A stretch of 55,117 nucleotides of DNA. Origin: Candidatus Pacearchaeota archaeon (GTDB lineage Archaea; Nanobdellota; Nanobdellia; Pacearchaeales; GW2011-AR1). The notes beneath the pieces were generated by a model. That model was not told the origin of the DNA. It worked only from the letters and a program-made list of their open reading frames with translations, and searched no databases. The DNA lies in NCBI GenBank assembly GCA_017609285.1, contig JAFCEE010000001.1, forward strand, positions 82,475 through 137,591. The letters are read 5' to 3'. This document shows, in pieces, positions 19,508-29,855 of the stretch (positions within the stretch are counted from its first letter, which is position 1; the number at the start of each line of letters is the position of its first letter). The translations under genes were made by a program, and so were the position numbers.

Positions 19508-20461
19508 ATGAGAAAAAGTATGGATTTGAGTTTCTTGGTTCCAGTTCACAATGAAGAGAAGATTTTAGATAAAACCCTGAATCATTTATCAAAATTACCC
19601 CACAAGAATTATGAGGTCTTGATTGGGCTAGATGGATGTAATGATAATAGCGAGGAAATTGTAAAAAAATATGTTAAGGAGCATCCAAAAATTTTTAGAT
19701 ATTATAGTATGAAAGAAAGACTGGGAAAACCAGCTGTTATAGATAATATAATTAAGAAGGCAAAAGGAGAAATTATAATTATAAATGATGCTGACTGGAT
19801 TTTTAAGATAAAAGGCAAAAGGAGTTTAGAAAGATTTCTGGCAGTATTTAAAGACCCAAAAATTGGTGGTATTGCTGAAAGCTTTCCTCTGGAATGGTCA
19901 AAAAAATTGGAATCTAAATCTGTTGGTTTTCTTGGAGAAATGTGGGCTGATAAATTTTGGTTAGATTACCAAAAGGAGAATTTTACTTTCAAGAAGAATG
20001 GAAAATTATATATTAATAAGAAAAAATTGGAATTTCCTTTTCTTGTTAACATATTTAGAAAAAGCCTTTATAAAAAGAATTATACACTCTGTGATGATTT
20101 TGAAAGATGTTTTGATATAATTAATAAAGGATATAATATCTTGCTTTTTGAAGATGAAAATATGCCAAGGTTTATTGCGACATATAAAAAAACTAGCGTA
20201 AAGGATTTGTTTAAAAAGAAGATAAGGACAGCCTTTGCAAGAAAACAATTAACAAAAAAATATGATTTTAGAATTAAAAAAAATCTTTACATAAAAATTT
20301 TCTTTTATTTTTTGAAGAATATGTATAAAGTAAAAAGTTTAAAGTCAATTATTGGTTTATTTTTATGGGTAATTGCTATGTTAGTAGGAGAATTGAAAAG
20401 TAAATTAGGGTCAAGGAAAATAAAAACAAAAGATGGTTGGAATATGAGGGCAGAAAGATGA
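19508..20461 (+). CDS. GT2 family glycosyltransferase
   Basis: LSFLVPVHNEEKILDKTLNHL; GEIIIINDADWIF. Confidence 0.88.
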   Translation: MRKSMDLSFLVPVHNEEKILDKTLNHLSKLPHKNYEVLIGLDGCNDNSEEIVKKYVKEHPKIFRYYSMKERLGKPAVIDNIIKKAKGEIIIINDADWIFKIKGKRSLERFLAVFKDPKIGGIAESFPLEWSKKLESKSVGFLGEMWADKFWLDYQKENFTFKKNGKLYINKKKLEFPFLVNIFRKSLYKKNYTLCDDFERCFDIINKGYNILLFEDENMPRFIATYKKTSVKDLFKKKIRTAFARKQLTKKYDFRIKKNLYIKIFFYFLKNMYKVKSLKSIIGLFLWVIAMLVGELKSKLGSRKIKTKDGWNMRAER

Positions 20462-21660
20462 CAAGAAAGAAAAGGAAAAGGAAGATATATCTTGTTTATG
20501 ATTTCTTAACAGAGGGGGGTGGTTTAGAAAGATTAATGGCCATGCATGGAAGAGCATTGCAAAAACAAGGTTATGAAGTAAAATTGATTTATGGTTGTGT
20601 AGATCCAAAATTAGCAAGAGAAGATATGTTTTCTAAATTAAAGATAGAAGATTTTTCTTCAGTTAAAGGCAGTGAATTGAAAAAAATTTTAATGAATTTA
20701 CTGGGCTTTAATAAACTAAAAAAATATAGTGATGCTGATTGTTTTATTAGCTATTCCTTCCCCTCAAACTTTTTGTTAAGAAAATTTAAATGCAAGAAGA
20801 TTATGTATATGAATCATTATCCTAATTTCCTTTATCTCCCTTTAAAGAGTAGAATCAAATGGATAACCACTCCAAAAAGAGCGTTAGCTTTCATTTTAGG
20901 AATACTTTTTGGGAATGTACTAAAAAAGATGGATAAGAAGCTTGTTGATGAATTAGATCTTGTTTTTATCAATGGTAAGTTCACAAAAAGAAATGTAGAG
21001 AAGATTTATGATTTTAAGAAATGGATAATAAATTACTCTCCTGCAACAAAAGATTTTAAGAAACTAAACAAAAGAAAGGTAAAATATGTTTTAAGCAAAT
21101 ACAATATCAGAGAAAGATTTGTTCTTAATTCTGGGAGAATAATCCCAGACAAAAGGGTTGATTGGCTAATTAAAAGTTTTGCCATTGTTTCTAAAAAAGA
21201 TCCTGCCGAATTGATTATATGTGGACAGGGAAAAAGAAAAGAAATAATTAGATTAAAAAAACTAATAAAAAAGATTGGACTAGAGAAGAAAGTGAAAATT
21301 CTTGGTTTTATACCAAAAGAAGATTTAATCGCCTTATACAATTTAGCTAAAGTTTTTGCTTTCACTGCACCAAAAGAGGATCTTGGTTGTGTTCCCATAG
21401 AAGCGATGGCTTCAGGAACGCCTTGTGTTGTTTGGGGCGACGGAGCCGGTCCTAGCGAAACTGTAACTAATGGTGTGTCTGGTTTTCATGCTAAACCTTA
21501 TAATTTGAATGACTTTGCCAAAAAAATTCTCCTTCTTTTAAAGGGAAATTTTAAGAAAAAAAATGAAAAAAAAATAATAGAATCTGTAGAGAAATTTACA
21601 GAAAAAGTGCAGGCAAAAGAATTTGTAAAAGAAGTTAATAAAATTATGGAAGATGATTAA
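20458..21660 (+). CDS. GT4 family glycosyltransferase
   Basis: IYLVYDFLTEGGGLERLM...APKEDLGCVPIEAMASGTPCVVWGDGAGPSETV. Confidence 0.9.
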   Translation: MTRKKRKRKIYLVYDFLTEGGGLERLMAMHGRALQKQGYEVKLIYGCVDPKLAREDMFSKLKIEDFSSVKGSELKKILMNLLGFNKLKKYSDADCFISYSFPSNFLLRKFKCKKIMYMNHYPNFLYLPLKSRIKWITTPKRALAFILGILFGNVLKKMDKKLVDELDLVFINGKFTKRNVEKIYDFKKWIINYSPATKDFKKLNKRKVKYVLSKYNIRERFVLNSGRIIPDKRVDWLIKSFAIVSKKDPAELIICGQGKRKEIIRLKKLIKKIGLEKKVKILGFIPKEDLIALYNLAKVFAFTAPKEDLGCVPIEAMASGTPCVVWGDGAGPSETVTNGVSGFHAKPYNLNDFAKKILLLLKGNFKKKNEKKIIESVEKFTEKVQAKEFVKEVNKIMEDD

Positions 21661-23165
21661 TAGGTAAATTTGTAAATTATCAACAAAGCCTGTTTTTTAG
21701 AAGGGTCTGAAAAGTAAGCATTTACTGGAACTAATTTTTCTTGATTTTTATTGACCCATCCATTGATCCAATCCGGATGTGGCTCAAATACTGAAATTAT
21801 CAAAAATGTTGGTTTTGTTTTTTCTACAAATTTGCTGAATTCTGATTCATTAAATTTTTTAAAATCGTAGACTTCTCTCTCAGAATAATAAACTGTCTGT
21901 GGATAAGACCTTGATAAGACTATCGCATTTGAATTTGAATTTTGTTTTATCCACAATCCTGCCTGCTTAACAGGCATATAAGTATTCTTTTTTGTTTTTA
22001 TTATATTATCAGCATGATTCAATTGACTATACAAACCAAAAACTAAAAGTCCAACAACAATCAAAATTGCTATTTGCCTGCTGTATTTTTGAAAGAATTT
22101 ATAAATGAATAGTAAGGCATTTGCAATTAAGAAAAAAATAAAAGGCAACCACAAGAAGACCCATCTGTCTTCTGTGCCTTTTATGTAGAAAATATAAAAA
22201 GCCGAGACAATAATCAGAACCAAAACGCTGAATAGATTTGCATTAAAACACTTGTTTTTGTTTTTTATAAGTATGTCAAAATAAAAAAGAAATTTTAATG
22301 AGAGAAACAAACCAAGAATGAAAAGCACAAACAAAACGTTCTCTGTTAATAAGTAATAAAAATTTAAGTTGTACCATCCAAAAGGCCTTGGAACAGCAAC
22401 TGCTTCAAGATATCCTGATTTAAATGAAAAAGGTGTTCCAAAAGTTAAAAAAGACCAAATAAAGTATGGAATTAAGATAATTAAGAAAGCAAAAGCAAAG
22501 TAGTAATAATTTTTATTTTTTAATGCTGAAAATCTATCTTTAAGAAAAATAAAGATAATGAAAATTAGAGGAATCAGTAATGCTGATACTTTAAACAAAA
22601 ATGAGATCCCAGCAAAAGTTCCTGCTAAAATTATGAATGAAGATTTACCTTGTTTCCAATATTTCCATATAAATAAAATTGATAAAATTTGAAAAGATAA
22701 CGACAAAAAATCTGGTTGAAATCTCTCTGACCAAAAAAGGAATGTCCAGCTTACTGATGTTAACAATGCTGCTATCAATCCTACTTTTTTATTAAACATC
22801 TCTTTTCCTAATAAATAAACAGCAAATATCAAAAATAAAGATGGGAGCAAAACCAGGATAAATTTTATGAACAATTCCTTAAAACCAGCAGAAAAAAATA
22901 AAAAACCTAAAAATTGGAAAAGTGGAGGTCTATGCATATTTAGGATGTAAGGGATATCAAAAGCCCAGTGCTTTGCTGTTGACATATATTCTGCTTCATC
23001 CCACCACAAAGGTTGATTTTTAGTAAGAAAAAAATAGTATAATCTAATTATAAAAGCGAAAATTAAGATTCCAACAATAGCGAGGTTATATGGATTCTTA
23101 ATCCAAAATTTTATTTTTTTCTTTCTTTGCTCAATTTCCTCTTTTTCCTTTTCTAATTGCCCCAT
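21657..23165 (-). CDS. GT-C family (PMT/ArnT-like, GT39/GT83) membrane glycosyltransferase
   Basis: WWDEAEYMSTAKHW acidic loop after TM1; multi-TM. Confidence 0.85.
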   Translation of the reverse strand: MGQLEKEKEEIEQRKKKIKFWIKNPYNLAIVGILIFAFIIRLYYFFLTKNQPLWWDEAEYMSTAKHWAFDIPYILNMHRPPLFQFLGFLFFSAGFKELFIKFILVLLPSLFLIFAVYLLGKEMFNKKVGLIAALLTSVSWTFLFWSERFQPDFLSLSFQILSILFIWKYWKQGKSSFIILAGTFAGISFLFKVSALLIPLIFIIFIFLKDRFSALKNKNYYYFAFAFLIILIPYFIWSFLTFGTPFSFKSGYLEAVAVPRPFGWYNLNFYYLLTENVLFVLFILGLFLSLKFLFYFDILIKNKNKCFNANLFSVLVLIIVSAFYIFYIKGTEDRWVFLWLPFIFFLIANALLFIYKFFQKYSRQIAILIVVGLLVFGLYSQLNHADNIIKTKKNTYMPVKQAGLWIKQNSNSNAIVLSRSYPQTVYYSEREVYDFKKFNESEFSKFVEKTKPTFLIISVFEPHPDWINGWVNKNQEKLVPVNAYFSDPSKKQALLIIYKFTY

Positions 23166-23199
23166 AAATTAGTATTAAAAAAGAAGTTTTTATTTCTTT

Positions 23200-24087
23200 T
23201 CATTTTGTAGATTTTGGCACCTTCCAAATTTGATTTAAAGATTTATTTGTTTTGGCAAGATAAAAACCTTTTATCCAGCTATAAAAATAAATAAGGCCAG
23301 AAACAAAAAACTTTGGCCATTTTTTGAAAGATATTTTTGATAATTCTTTTGGAAAATAAAAGATTTCTTTTTTAATTGTTCTAGGTCCCTTGGGTAAGAA
23401 GCAATATCCGGCACGGACCCTTGCTTTCTGATTAATAAAATCTTTGACATTTAAAGGAGCTTTTACTAAAACTTTTGCCTCTGGTTCATAAATAATTTTA
23501 TATCCGTTCTCTTTTATTATCTTCCCCATCCAAGCATCTACTGCTCCTTTTGCAAAAGGAACTTGCCTAAGAGCTTCTTTTCTAAATGCAAGAAGATATC
23601 CAGAAAGGTGCCAAAAAATTCCTTTTTCAGATTCTTCTTCTCTTAACTCATGAATTTTTCTATAACTCATTATAGTCCAATCATAAAAAAGATTATTCTC
23701 AGGAATAATTGGAACTGGACGACCAGAAACTCCTCCAACTTTTTTATTTTTGAAATGTCTTAGTAAGTTGTTTAGTGCTCCTTTTCCTATGATTACATCC
23801 CCATCTGTTTGTACAATAATGTCATGTTTTGCATTTTTTATTATAAGATTGATTGCTGAAGATTTTCCTTTTCTTTCTTTTTCTATAATAAGTTTAATCC
23901 TTTTATCGCCTCTTTGAATTTTTTTCACTTCTCTCACAGTATTGTCTGTGCATCCAGAAGCAACGACTATCACTTCATCATTATCCTTAATTTGTTTTAA
24001 TATAGAATTAATACTTTTTGTTATGGTTTTTTCTTCATTATACACTGGGATTCCAACTGTTACATCAAGAGTTTTATAAGTGCTCAT
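23200..24087 (-). CDS. GT2 family glycosyltransferase
   Basis: VGIPVYNEEKTITKSINSI...IVQTDGDVIIG. Confidence 0.9.
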   Translation of the reverse strand: MSTYKTLDVTVGIPVYNEEKTITKSINSILKQIKDNDEVIVVASGCTDNTVREVKKIQRGDKRIKLIIEKERKGKSSAINLIIKNAKHDIIVQTDGDVIIGKGALNNLLRHFKNKKVGGVSGRPVPIIPENNLFYDWTIMSYRKIHELREEESEKGIFWHLSGYLLAFRKEALRQVPFAKGAVDAWMGKIIKENGYKIIYEPEAKVLVKAPLNVKDFINQKARVRAGYCFLPKGPRTIKKEIFYFPKELSKISFKKWPKFFVSGLIYFYSWIKGFYLAKTNKSLNQIWKVPKSTK

Positions 24088-25405
24088 ATCTTGCTTTAAA
24101 ATCTTCTTGTTTAAATAAATTTTGTAAATCTACAATTACTTGATGCTCTTTTAAATTTTTAAGAATATCTTTCAAAGATTCTTCCCTATTTGATACCACT
24201 ATAACTTCTTGATTTAAGACATCATTTAAGTTAGAGAATAAACTAGCAATACTTCCTGTTTGCTCTTTCAAATTTTTCTTATTGATTAAATCGAAGATTT
24301 CTTCTCTATAACTCATATCTAAAAGTTTAATATCTGATTCATCAATTAATTTGTCATATATTTTAATTTTGTAATTTTTGTTAAGAAAATGATTGATTAT
24401 CGGCAAAATAGGATTCCCCCTTATATCACCAGTTCCTTCCTTAAAGGTTATTCCTAATATCCCTATATTCTTTTTTTTGAGATTTTCAATAAGGTTGATT
24501 GCTCTTTTAATATGTTCGAAGTTACTTTCTTGAATAGAATTTATCACTGGTGTTTTGAGATTCAGTTTTTTGGCATTAACTTTCAAAACTTCGGTATCTT
24601 TAGGTAAACATGAACCTCCATAAGAAAATCCTGGATTAAGATAATATGGGGAAATATTTAATTGTTTATCTTCACAAAAAAGCCCCATTAATTTTTTGCT
24701 GTCTATATCTAATGCCTTACAAATCGAAGCTATCTCATTTGTAAATGTAACTTTTAAAGCATGCCAAGAATTATTTACGTATTTAATTGCCTGAGCTATT
24801 TTCTCATTCACAATAAATTTTTTTGACTTTATTTTTTTATATATTTTAAAAATTTTTTGGCAGATCTCTTTTTTGTTAGAACCTACAACAATGTAGGGGG
24901 GATTGAAAAAGTCTTTAATTGCAGAACCCTCTCTTAGAAATTCAGGATTGACTGCAAGATCAAAATCTTTTCCTTCTTTTTTTCCTGAAATATCTTCTAG
25001 AACTTTCTTAAGTTTCTCAAAAGTTCCTGGAAAAATTGTACTTCTTATAACAATAATATGGTGTTCTTTTTCTTTTAGTACTTTTCCTATATCATTCATA
25101 GTCCTTTTTAATGGTTCTATATCAATATCTCCATTTTTTTTTGGAGGGGTTCCTACACATACAAAAGATAATTCTGAATTCAAAATCGCTTCTTTTGGAT
25201 TTGTTGTTGCTGATAATCTTCCTTTTAATACACTTTTCTTCACTAATGCTCTTAGACCTCTTTCCTCAACAGGAGGTTCTCCATTATTTAAAAAATCTAC
25301 TTTATATTTAATGATATCAACTCCAATAACTTTATGTCCAAGTTCAGCTAAACACGCTGCTGTAACTGCTCCCACATATCCTAAACCAAAAACCGAAATT
25401 TTCAT
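24074..25405 (-). CDS. UDP-glucose/GDP-mannose 6-dehydrogenase family
   Basis: MKISVFGLGYVGAVTAACLAELGHKVIGVD; NPGFSYGGSCLPKDTEVL catalytic Cys; EFLREGSAI. Confidence 0.95.
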   Translation of the reverse strand: MKISVFGLGYVGAVTAACLAELGHKVIGVDIIKYKVDFLNNGEPPVEERGLRALVKKSVLKGRLSATTNPKEAILNSELSFVCVGTPPKKNGDIDIEPLKRTMNDIGKVLKEKEHHIIVIRSTIFPGTFEKLKKVLEDISGKKEGKDFDLAVNPEFLREGSAIKDFFNPPYIVVGSNKKEICQKIFKIYKKIKSKKFIVNEKIAQAIKYVNNSWHALKVTFTNEIASICKALDIDSKKLMGLFCEDKQLNISPYYLNPGFSYGGSCLPKDTEVLKVNAKKLNLKTPVINSIQESNFEHIKRAINLIENLKKKNIGILGITFKEGTGDIRGNPILPIINHFLNKNYKIKIYDKLIDESDIKLLDMSYREEIFDLINKKNLKEQTGSIASLFSNLNDVLNQEVIVVSNREESLKDILKNLKEHQVIVDLQNLFKQEDFKARYEHL

Positions 25406-25478
25406 TTTCTTTAATTGTTTAAATTGAAAAGTAATATATTTAAAATTTATTGTTCTAAGAGTTCCGAAAAAAAATTCT

Positions 25479-26627
25479 TTACATTTTTCTTAATTTTTTA
25501 TAAACCTTCTCGACATCATTTGAGATTTTTTTCCATTGAAAGTTTTTGGCTAATTTTTTGGCTTCCCTTTCTACTTTTGAAGTATCATTATTAAGGCAAA
25601 AGTCTAATTTTTCTGCTAAATCTTCAACATTTCCAATTTTGAAAATGTATCCTGTTTTTTTATTCTTTATTAATTCTCTGTTACCATCACAATCAGAAAC
25701 AACAATACATTTTCCTAAACTCATTGCCTCAATTAAAGTCTGTGGGAAACCCTCCCATGTGCTTGGAAGAACATAAATTTGAGAAGAATTGATGAGCTTG
25801 ATTTTTTTATTAATATCATAAACTGGTCCTAGAAAAGAAATTTTTCTCCCTAATTTATTTTTTCTGATTATATTCTCTAATTTTTCTTTATAACCTTTGA
25901 TATTTTCTATCGGCCCAACTATTTTTAACCTGGCTTTTGGATTTTTTTGGGTTATTTTTGAAAAAGCTTTAATGAGTGTGTGAACTTGTTTTCTTGGCTC
26001 TATTCTTCCCAAAAATAAAATAGTCTGGTTTCTAACTTTTCTGCTTTTAGTTGTAAAAAATTTTTCTGGAACCCCATTAGGACTATAAATTATTTTTTTA
26101 GGATTTGCTCCTAATTTCAAGAGAAATTTTAATTCCCAGTCAGAGATTCTGAAAATGTAATCATATTTTTTTAAATTTCTTTTTCCAATTAAAAAGTCGT
26201 ATATTCTAGAAAGAGTTGAGAGTTTTTTCCCTCTTACTTCTACTGGTAAAAAAGGAGCATGAGTAGTTAAAATACATGGTATGTTGTTTTTAAGGGCATA
26301 AAATAGTGCAGCTCTTGCTTCAGGATGCCTGTATGTCTGGCAGTCTATAATGTCTGGTTTGATTTTTTCTAGTGTCTTGAAAAAATTTTTATCTGTAAAA
26401 ACTAACTGATATTTACTTAATTTTAATTTAACCGGGAATCTGTGTATATGAATTCCTTTATAATTCTCGTAACTTTTGGTTGTTTTTGAAGTTCCAGCTA
26501 TAATGTTTGAGGTTAAAACATGAATTTCATTCCCATTTAAGATGAGATTTTTAGCTAGATTCTCCACTCTATTCCATACTCCTGAAATAGAGGGGAAAGC
26601 ATAAGAGCATGTGTATACTATTTTCAT
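25479..26627 (-). CDS. GT4 family glycosyltransferase
   Basis: SGVWNRVENLAKNL...LFLGRIEPRKQVHTLIKAF...PSTWEGFPQTLIEAMSLGKCIVVSD. Confidence 0.92.
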   Translation of the reverse strand: MKIVYTCSYAFPSISGVWNRVENLAKNLILNGNEIHVLTSNIIAGTSKTTKSYENYKGIHIHRFPVKLKLSKYQLVFTDKNFFKTLEKIKPDIIDCQTYRHPEARAALFYALKNNIPCILTTHAPFLPVEVRGKKLSTLSRIYDFLIGKRNLKKYDYIFRISDWELKFLLKLGANPKKIIYSPNGVPEKFFTTKSRKVRNQTILFLGRIEPRKQVHTLIKAFSKITQKNPKARLKIVGPIENIKGYKEKLENIIRKNKLGRKISFLGPVYDINKKIKLINSSQIYVLPSTWEGFPQTLIEAMSLGKCIVVSDCDGNRELIKNKKTGYIFKIGNVEDLAEKLDFCLNNDTSKVEREAKKLAKNFQWKKISNDVEKVYKKLRKM

Positions 26628-26773
26628 ATTTAATATGTGAAATAAGGATTTATAAAATTATCCTGATTGTTTAATTTATGAATCAATGTTTGGATATTTT
26701 TAGAGGATGAATAAATTTTATACAAGCAAGCTAACTACAAAAAATTTATATACCTCATTTTTTGTTTGAATTA

Positions 26774-28183
26774 ATGGCGAACAAAAAAAAACTAATAATC
26801 ATTGGAATTGATGGAGGAAATTTTGAAATCCTTAATCCAATGTTAAAAAAAAATTTTTTGCCAAACTTAAAAAATTTTAAGTATAAGACAGTTTTGAAAT
26901 CAGTTATACCTCCTGCTACCTGTGCTGCATGGGCTGGGTTTAGCACTGGAAACCTGCCTGGAAAAACAGAAATATATGATTTTACTATTATTGATGATGA
27001 TTCATGGAAAGTTAATTTCATTGAGAGAAAAAGATTAAAGGGTAAAACATTATGGGAATATCTTGATAAAGCAGGATTAAAGAGCTGTTTTATTAATATT
27101 CCGCTTACTTTCCCACCTGATGAAATTAATGGTGTGATGATTTCTGGTATAGATGCTCCTGGTGAGATGTATAATTATGTTCATCCTTACAAATTTAAAG
27201 AAAAATTAAAAGAAATAGGATATAAGATTGAAATTCCTTCTTCATACAACAAAGAAGAAAAGATTAAAGATGCTTTGGAAATACTCGACAAAAGAATAGA
27301 GGCTGCAAAATATTTTTTAAAAAGAGAATTTGATTTTTTTATAGTCTTATTTAGAGCATCAGATATAGTACAGCATTATGATTGGGATAAAAGGCGTATA
27401 AGGATGGTTTATAAAAAGATTGATGATTTTATTGGAAAAATAAAAAATAAAGATTTAATTGTAATGTCAGACCATGGTTCTGAAAAAATAAAGAAGACGT
27501 TTAATGCAAATAATTGGCTAGAAAAAGAAGGGTATCTAAAAATCAAAGGCAAGAGAAAGAGGATATCTTTTATGGGGATTAATAAAAAAAGAATTTACAA
27601 AATATTAGGGTTGTTAAAATTGACGTTTTTAACAAAAATCATTCCAAGAAGATGGGGAAAGAAAATACCTACAGAAAAGATTGGATTTGAAGAAGCAATT
27701 ACAACAGGACTGATAGACTTAACAAAAACTAAAGCAATTGCAAAAAGAGCTGTAAAATCAGCGCAAATCTTTTTAAATACAAAGAAAAGAAGTGGGATTG
27801 TAGATAAAGATGAAGAAGAGCAACTCAAAAAGGAAATCAAAGAAAAGTTGAAAAGACTTTTTGAAAAAAACCATATAAAATGCGTTATAAAAACAAAGGA
27901 GGAGTTATATGATTCAGGAAGATATGCTCCTGATATAACATTGTATATCGAAGAAAAAGGTTATGATACTAACTGTTCTTTTTTGGAAAACAAAAAAATA
28001 TGGGATAATCCAAGATCACAGCATATAGCAGAACATAATTTAGAAGGGGTTATTTTTACAGACTTAAATCTTAATCTAAATAACGCAAGTATAATCGACC
28101 TTACACCTACAATTTTGGATTATTTTAAGATAAAAAAAGGAGAATTTGATGGAAAAAGTTTAATGCCAGGAAAAAATATATAA
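26774..28183 (+). CDS. Alkaline phosphatase superfamily phosphodiesterase/phosphotransferase (type I PDE/AP-like)
   Basis: IIGIDGGNFEILNPMLKKNFLPNL...PPATCAAWAGFSTG (nucleophile region)...IVMSDHGS; TATA box about 22 bp upstream of ATG. Confidence 0.9.
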   Translation: MANKKKLIIIGIDGGNFEILNPMLKKNFLPNLKNFKYKTVLKSVIPPATCAAWAGFSTGNLPGKTEIYDFTIIDDDSWKVNFIERKRLKGKTLWEYLDKAGLKSCFINIPLTFPPDEINGVMISGIDAPGEMYNYVHPYKFKEKLKEIGYKIEIPSSYNKEEKIKDALEILDKRIEAAKYFLKREFDFFIVLFRASDIVQHYDWDKRRIRMVYKKIDDFIGKIKNKDLIVMSDHGSEKIKKTFNANNWLEKEGYLKIKGKRKRISFMGINKKRIYKILGLLKLTFLTKIIPRRWGKKIPTEKIGFEEAITTGLIDLTKTKAIAKRAVKSAQIFLNTKKRSGIVDKDEEEQLKKEIKEKLKRLFEKNHIKCVIKTKEELYDSGRYAPDITLYIEEKGYDTNCSFLENKKIWDNPRSQHIAEHNLEGVIFTDLNLNLNNASIIDLTPTILDYFKIKKGEFDGKSLMPGKNI

Positions 28184-28205
28184 ACTATCTTGGTCTTATT
28201 TTAAA

Positions 28206-28439
28206 ATGAAAAAGAAAATTACTAAATTAAAAACAGGATATGGAACTGTTTCTCTACCTTTGCCTTTGATAAATAAAGTTAAAGAAAAAATTAAAGGGAC
28301 AGGAATGAATTCGGTTTCTGCTTATGTTTCTTTTATTTTAAGACAAATTCTTTCATCCTCCTCTACAAAAAAAGATTTATTAGCTAAAGAAGAAGAATAT
28401 GAAATAAGAAAAAGGCTGAAAAATTTAGGTTATCTCTAA
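28206..28439 (+). CDS. Small ribbon-helix-helix (CopG-like) protein
   Basis: YGTVSLPLPLINKVKEKIKGTGMNSVSAYVSFILRQIL RHH pattern; C-tail EIRKRLKNLGYL. Confidence 0.65.
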   Translation: MKKKITKLKTGYGTVSLPLPLINKVKEKIKGTGMNSVSAYVSFILRQILSSSSTKKDLLAKEEEYEIRKRLKNLGYL

Positions 28440-28461
28440 TTTTTATGATTCCTTTGTAAGC

Positions 28462-28476
28462 CGAAAGGTTTAAATA
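28462..28476 (+). promoter_or_regulatory. BRE/TATA core promoter of CysH-like gene
   Basis: cgaaaggTTTAAATA, TATA centre about 30 bp before ATG 28502. Confidence 0.75.
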
Positions 28477-28501
28477 CCCTAATTGTATATAATTATATAT
28501 A

Positions 28502-29254
28502 ATGATAAAAGATTTTAGTAAAAAGAGAACAGAAAATTGTGAAGAATTAATGAGGCCTGAAATAAAGGCTCTATTAAATCTTTCTTTAGACGAGAAAATT
28601 AAAAAAACTAAGAAAATAGTAGAAGATGCTGTTAAAAAATATCCTAAAATAGGAATTGGGTTTAGTGGAGGAACAGATAGCTTGGTTATACTACATCTTA
28701 CTCTACCTATAAAACCAGATTTACCTATTATTTTTGTAAATACGTATCATCAATTCCCAGAAACTTATGATTATATTGAAAAGGTTAAAAAAGAGTGGGG
28801 AGTGAAAAATTTTTATGAAGTTAAAGCTGAAAAAGATAGATTCGAAGAATTTAAAAAGAAATTTGGTTTAAAGACATCGGAATTTACTGAAATATGTTGT
28901 GGTTATCATAAAATAAGTCCTTTAAAAAAAGCTATTGCAGATTTGGGTTTAAATGCTTTTATAGCAGGTATAAGAGGGGTAGAGCATGAGGAGAGAGCTA
29001 AAGAAACAATTTTTTCTCCAAGAGAAGATCATATAAGGGTGCATCCATTATTATTCTGGAGACAAAAAGATGTTTTAGATTATGTTAAAAGATATAATCT
29101 TGAATGTAATCCCCTATATGCGGAGGGATATACTTCATTAGGGTGCGTACATTGCACAGAAAAAAATCCTGACCCAAACAAACATGAAAGAGCGGGGAGA
29201 GGAGAAGTAAGAGAAAAGATAATGGAAAGGTTAAGAAATTTAGGATACACTTAA
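28502..29254 (+). CDS. CysH-like (PAPS/APS reductase) ATP-PPi-loop family protein with four-Cys Fe-S-type motif
   Basis: GIGFSGGTDSLVIL PP-loop; EICCGYHKISPLKKAI ... GCVHCTEKNP. Confidence 0.88.
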   Translation: MIKDFSKKRTENCEELMRPEIKALLNLSLDEKIKKTKKIVEDAVKKYPKIGIGFSGGTDSLVILHLTLPIKPDLPIIFVNTYHQFPETYDYIEKVKKEWGVKNFYEVKAEKDRFEEFKKKFGLKTSEFTEICCGYHKISPLKKAIADLGLNAFIAGIRGVEHEERAKETIFSPREDHIRVHPLLFWRQKDVLDYVKRYNLECNPLYAEGYTSLGCVHCTEKNPDPNKHERAGRGEVREKIMERLRNLGYT

Positions 29255-29300
29255 TCAAACTTTTACATATCTCTAGAGTAATCTGTTAAGAAATTTATGG

Positions 29301-29855
29301 CTATATTTTAAATTTCTTGATTTTACGGATAAAGAGTTTTAAAATTTGTGGGAAAGGATTTGAGACTTTTATTATTATTGGCCTGGTTTTGATATCAACA
29401 CCTTTAATTGATCTAAGAATATTAAGAAAAGTTTTATATGCCTCTTTTTTTGGCTGTTTTTTGATAATAGATTTTAAGAAATAAATTCTAATTTCATCTT
29501 CTGGAGAAAGATATTTTAAACTATTCTTAGATATTACTCTTAAATTTTTTCTTTCTATAAAATAATTTTTGGTAAACCTTGATTTTCCAAAAGAAAGTTT
29601 TTTGAAAATATGAAGAAGGTATTTTTTACCTCCTTCAAGAAAATAAACCATTCTTATATGATCAAAACCAGAAATCCTCTCTTCGTGAGGATATTTTTTA
29701 AGGATTTTATTAAAAATTTCTTCGTGTTTGGGATTAAGGTATATATCTAAATCTTTTTCTCCTGAAAAAAATTTTTTTGTGTTTTCTCTACTTTTCCAGA
29801 TAAAATAGTCTACTTTTCTTTTGTTAAGTTCCTGAAAAAAATTTCTAAATTTCAT
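29301..29855 (-). CDS. Putative nucleotidyltransferase-fold protein
   Basis: YFIWKSRENTKKFFSGEKDLDIYLNPKHEEIFNKIL resembles a DxD nucleotidyltransferase core; next to P-loop kinase. Confidence 0.45.
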   Translation of the reverse strand: MKFRNFFQELNKRKVDYFIWKSRENTKKFFSGEKDLDIYLNPKHEEIFNKILKKYPHEERISGFDHIRMVYFLEGGKKYLLHIFKKLSFGKSRFTKNYFIERKNLRVISKNSLKYLSPEDEIRIYFLKSIIKKQPKKEAYKTFLNILRSIKGVDIKTRPIIIKVSNPFPQILKLFIRKIKKFKI

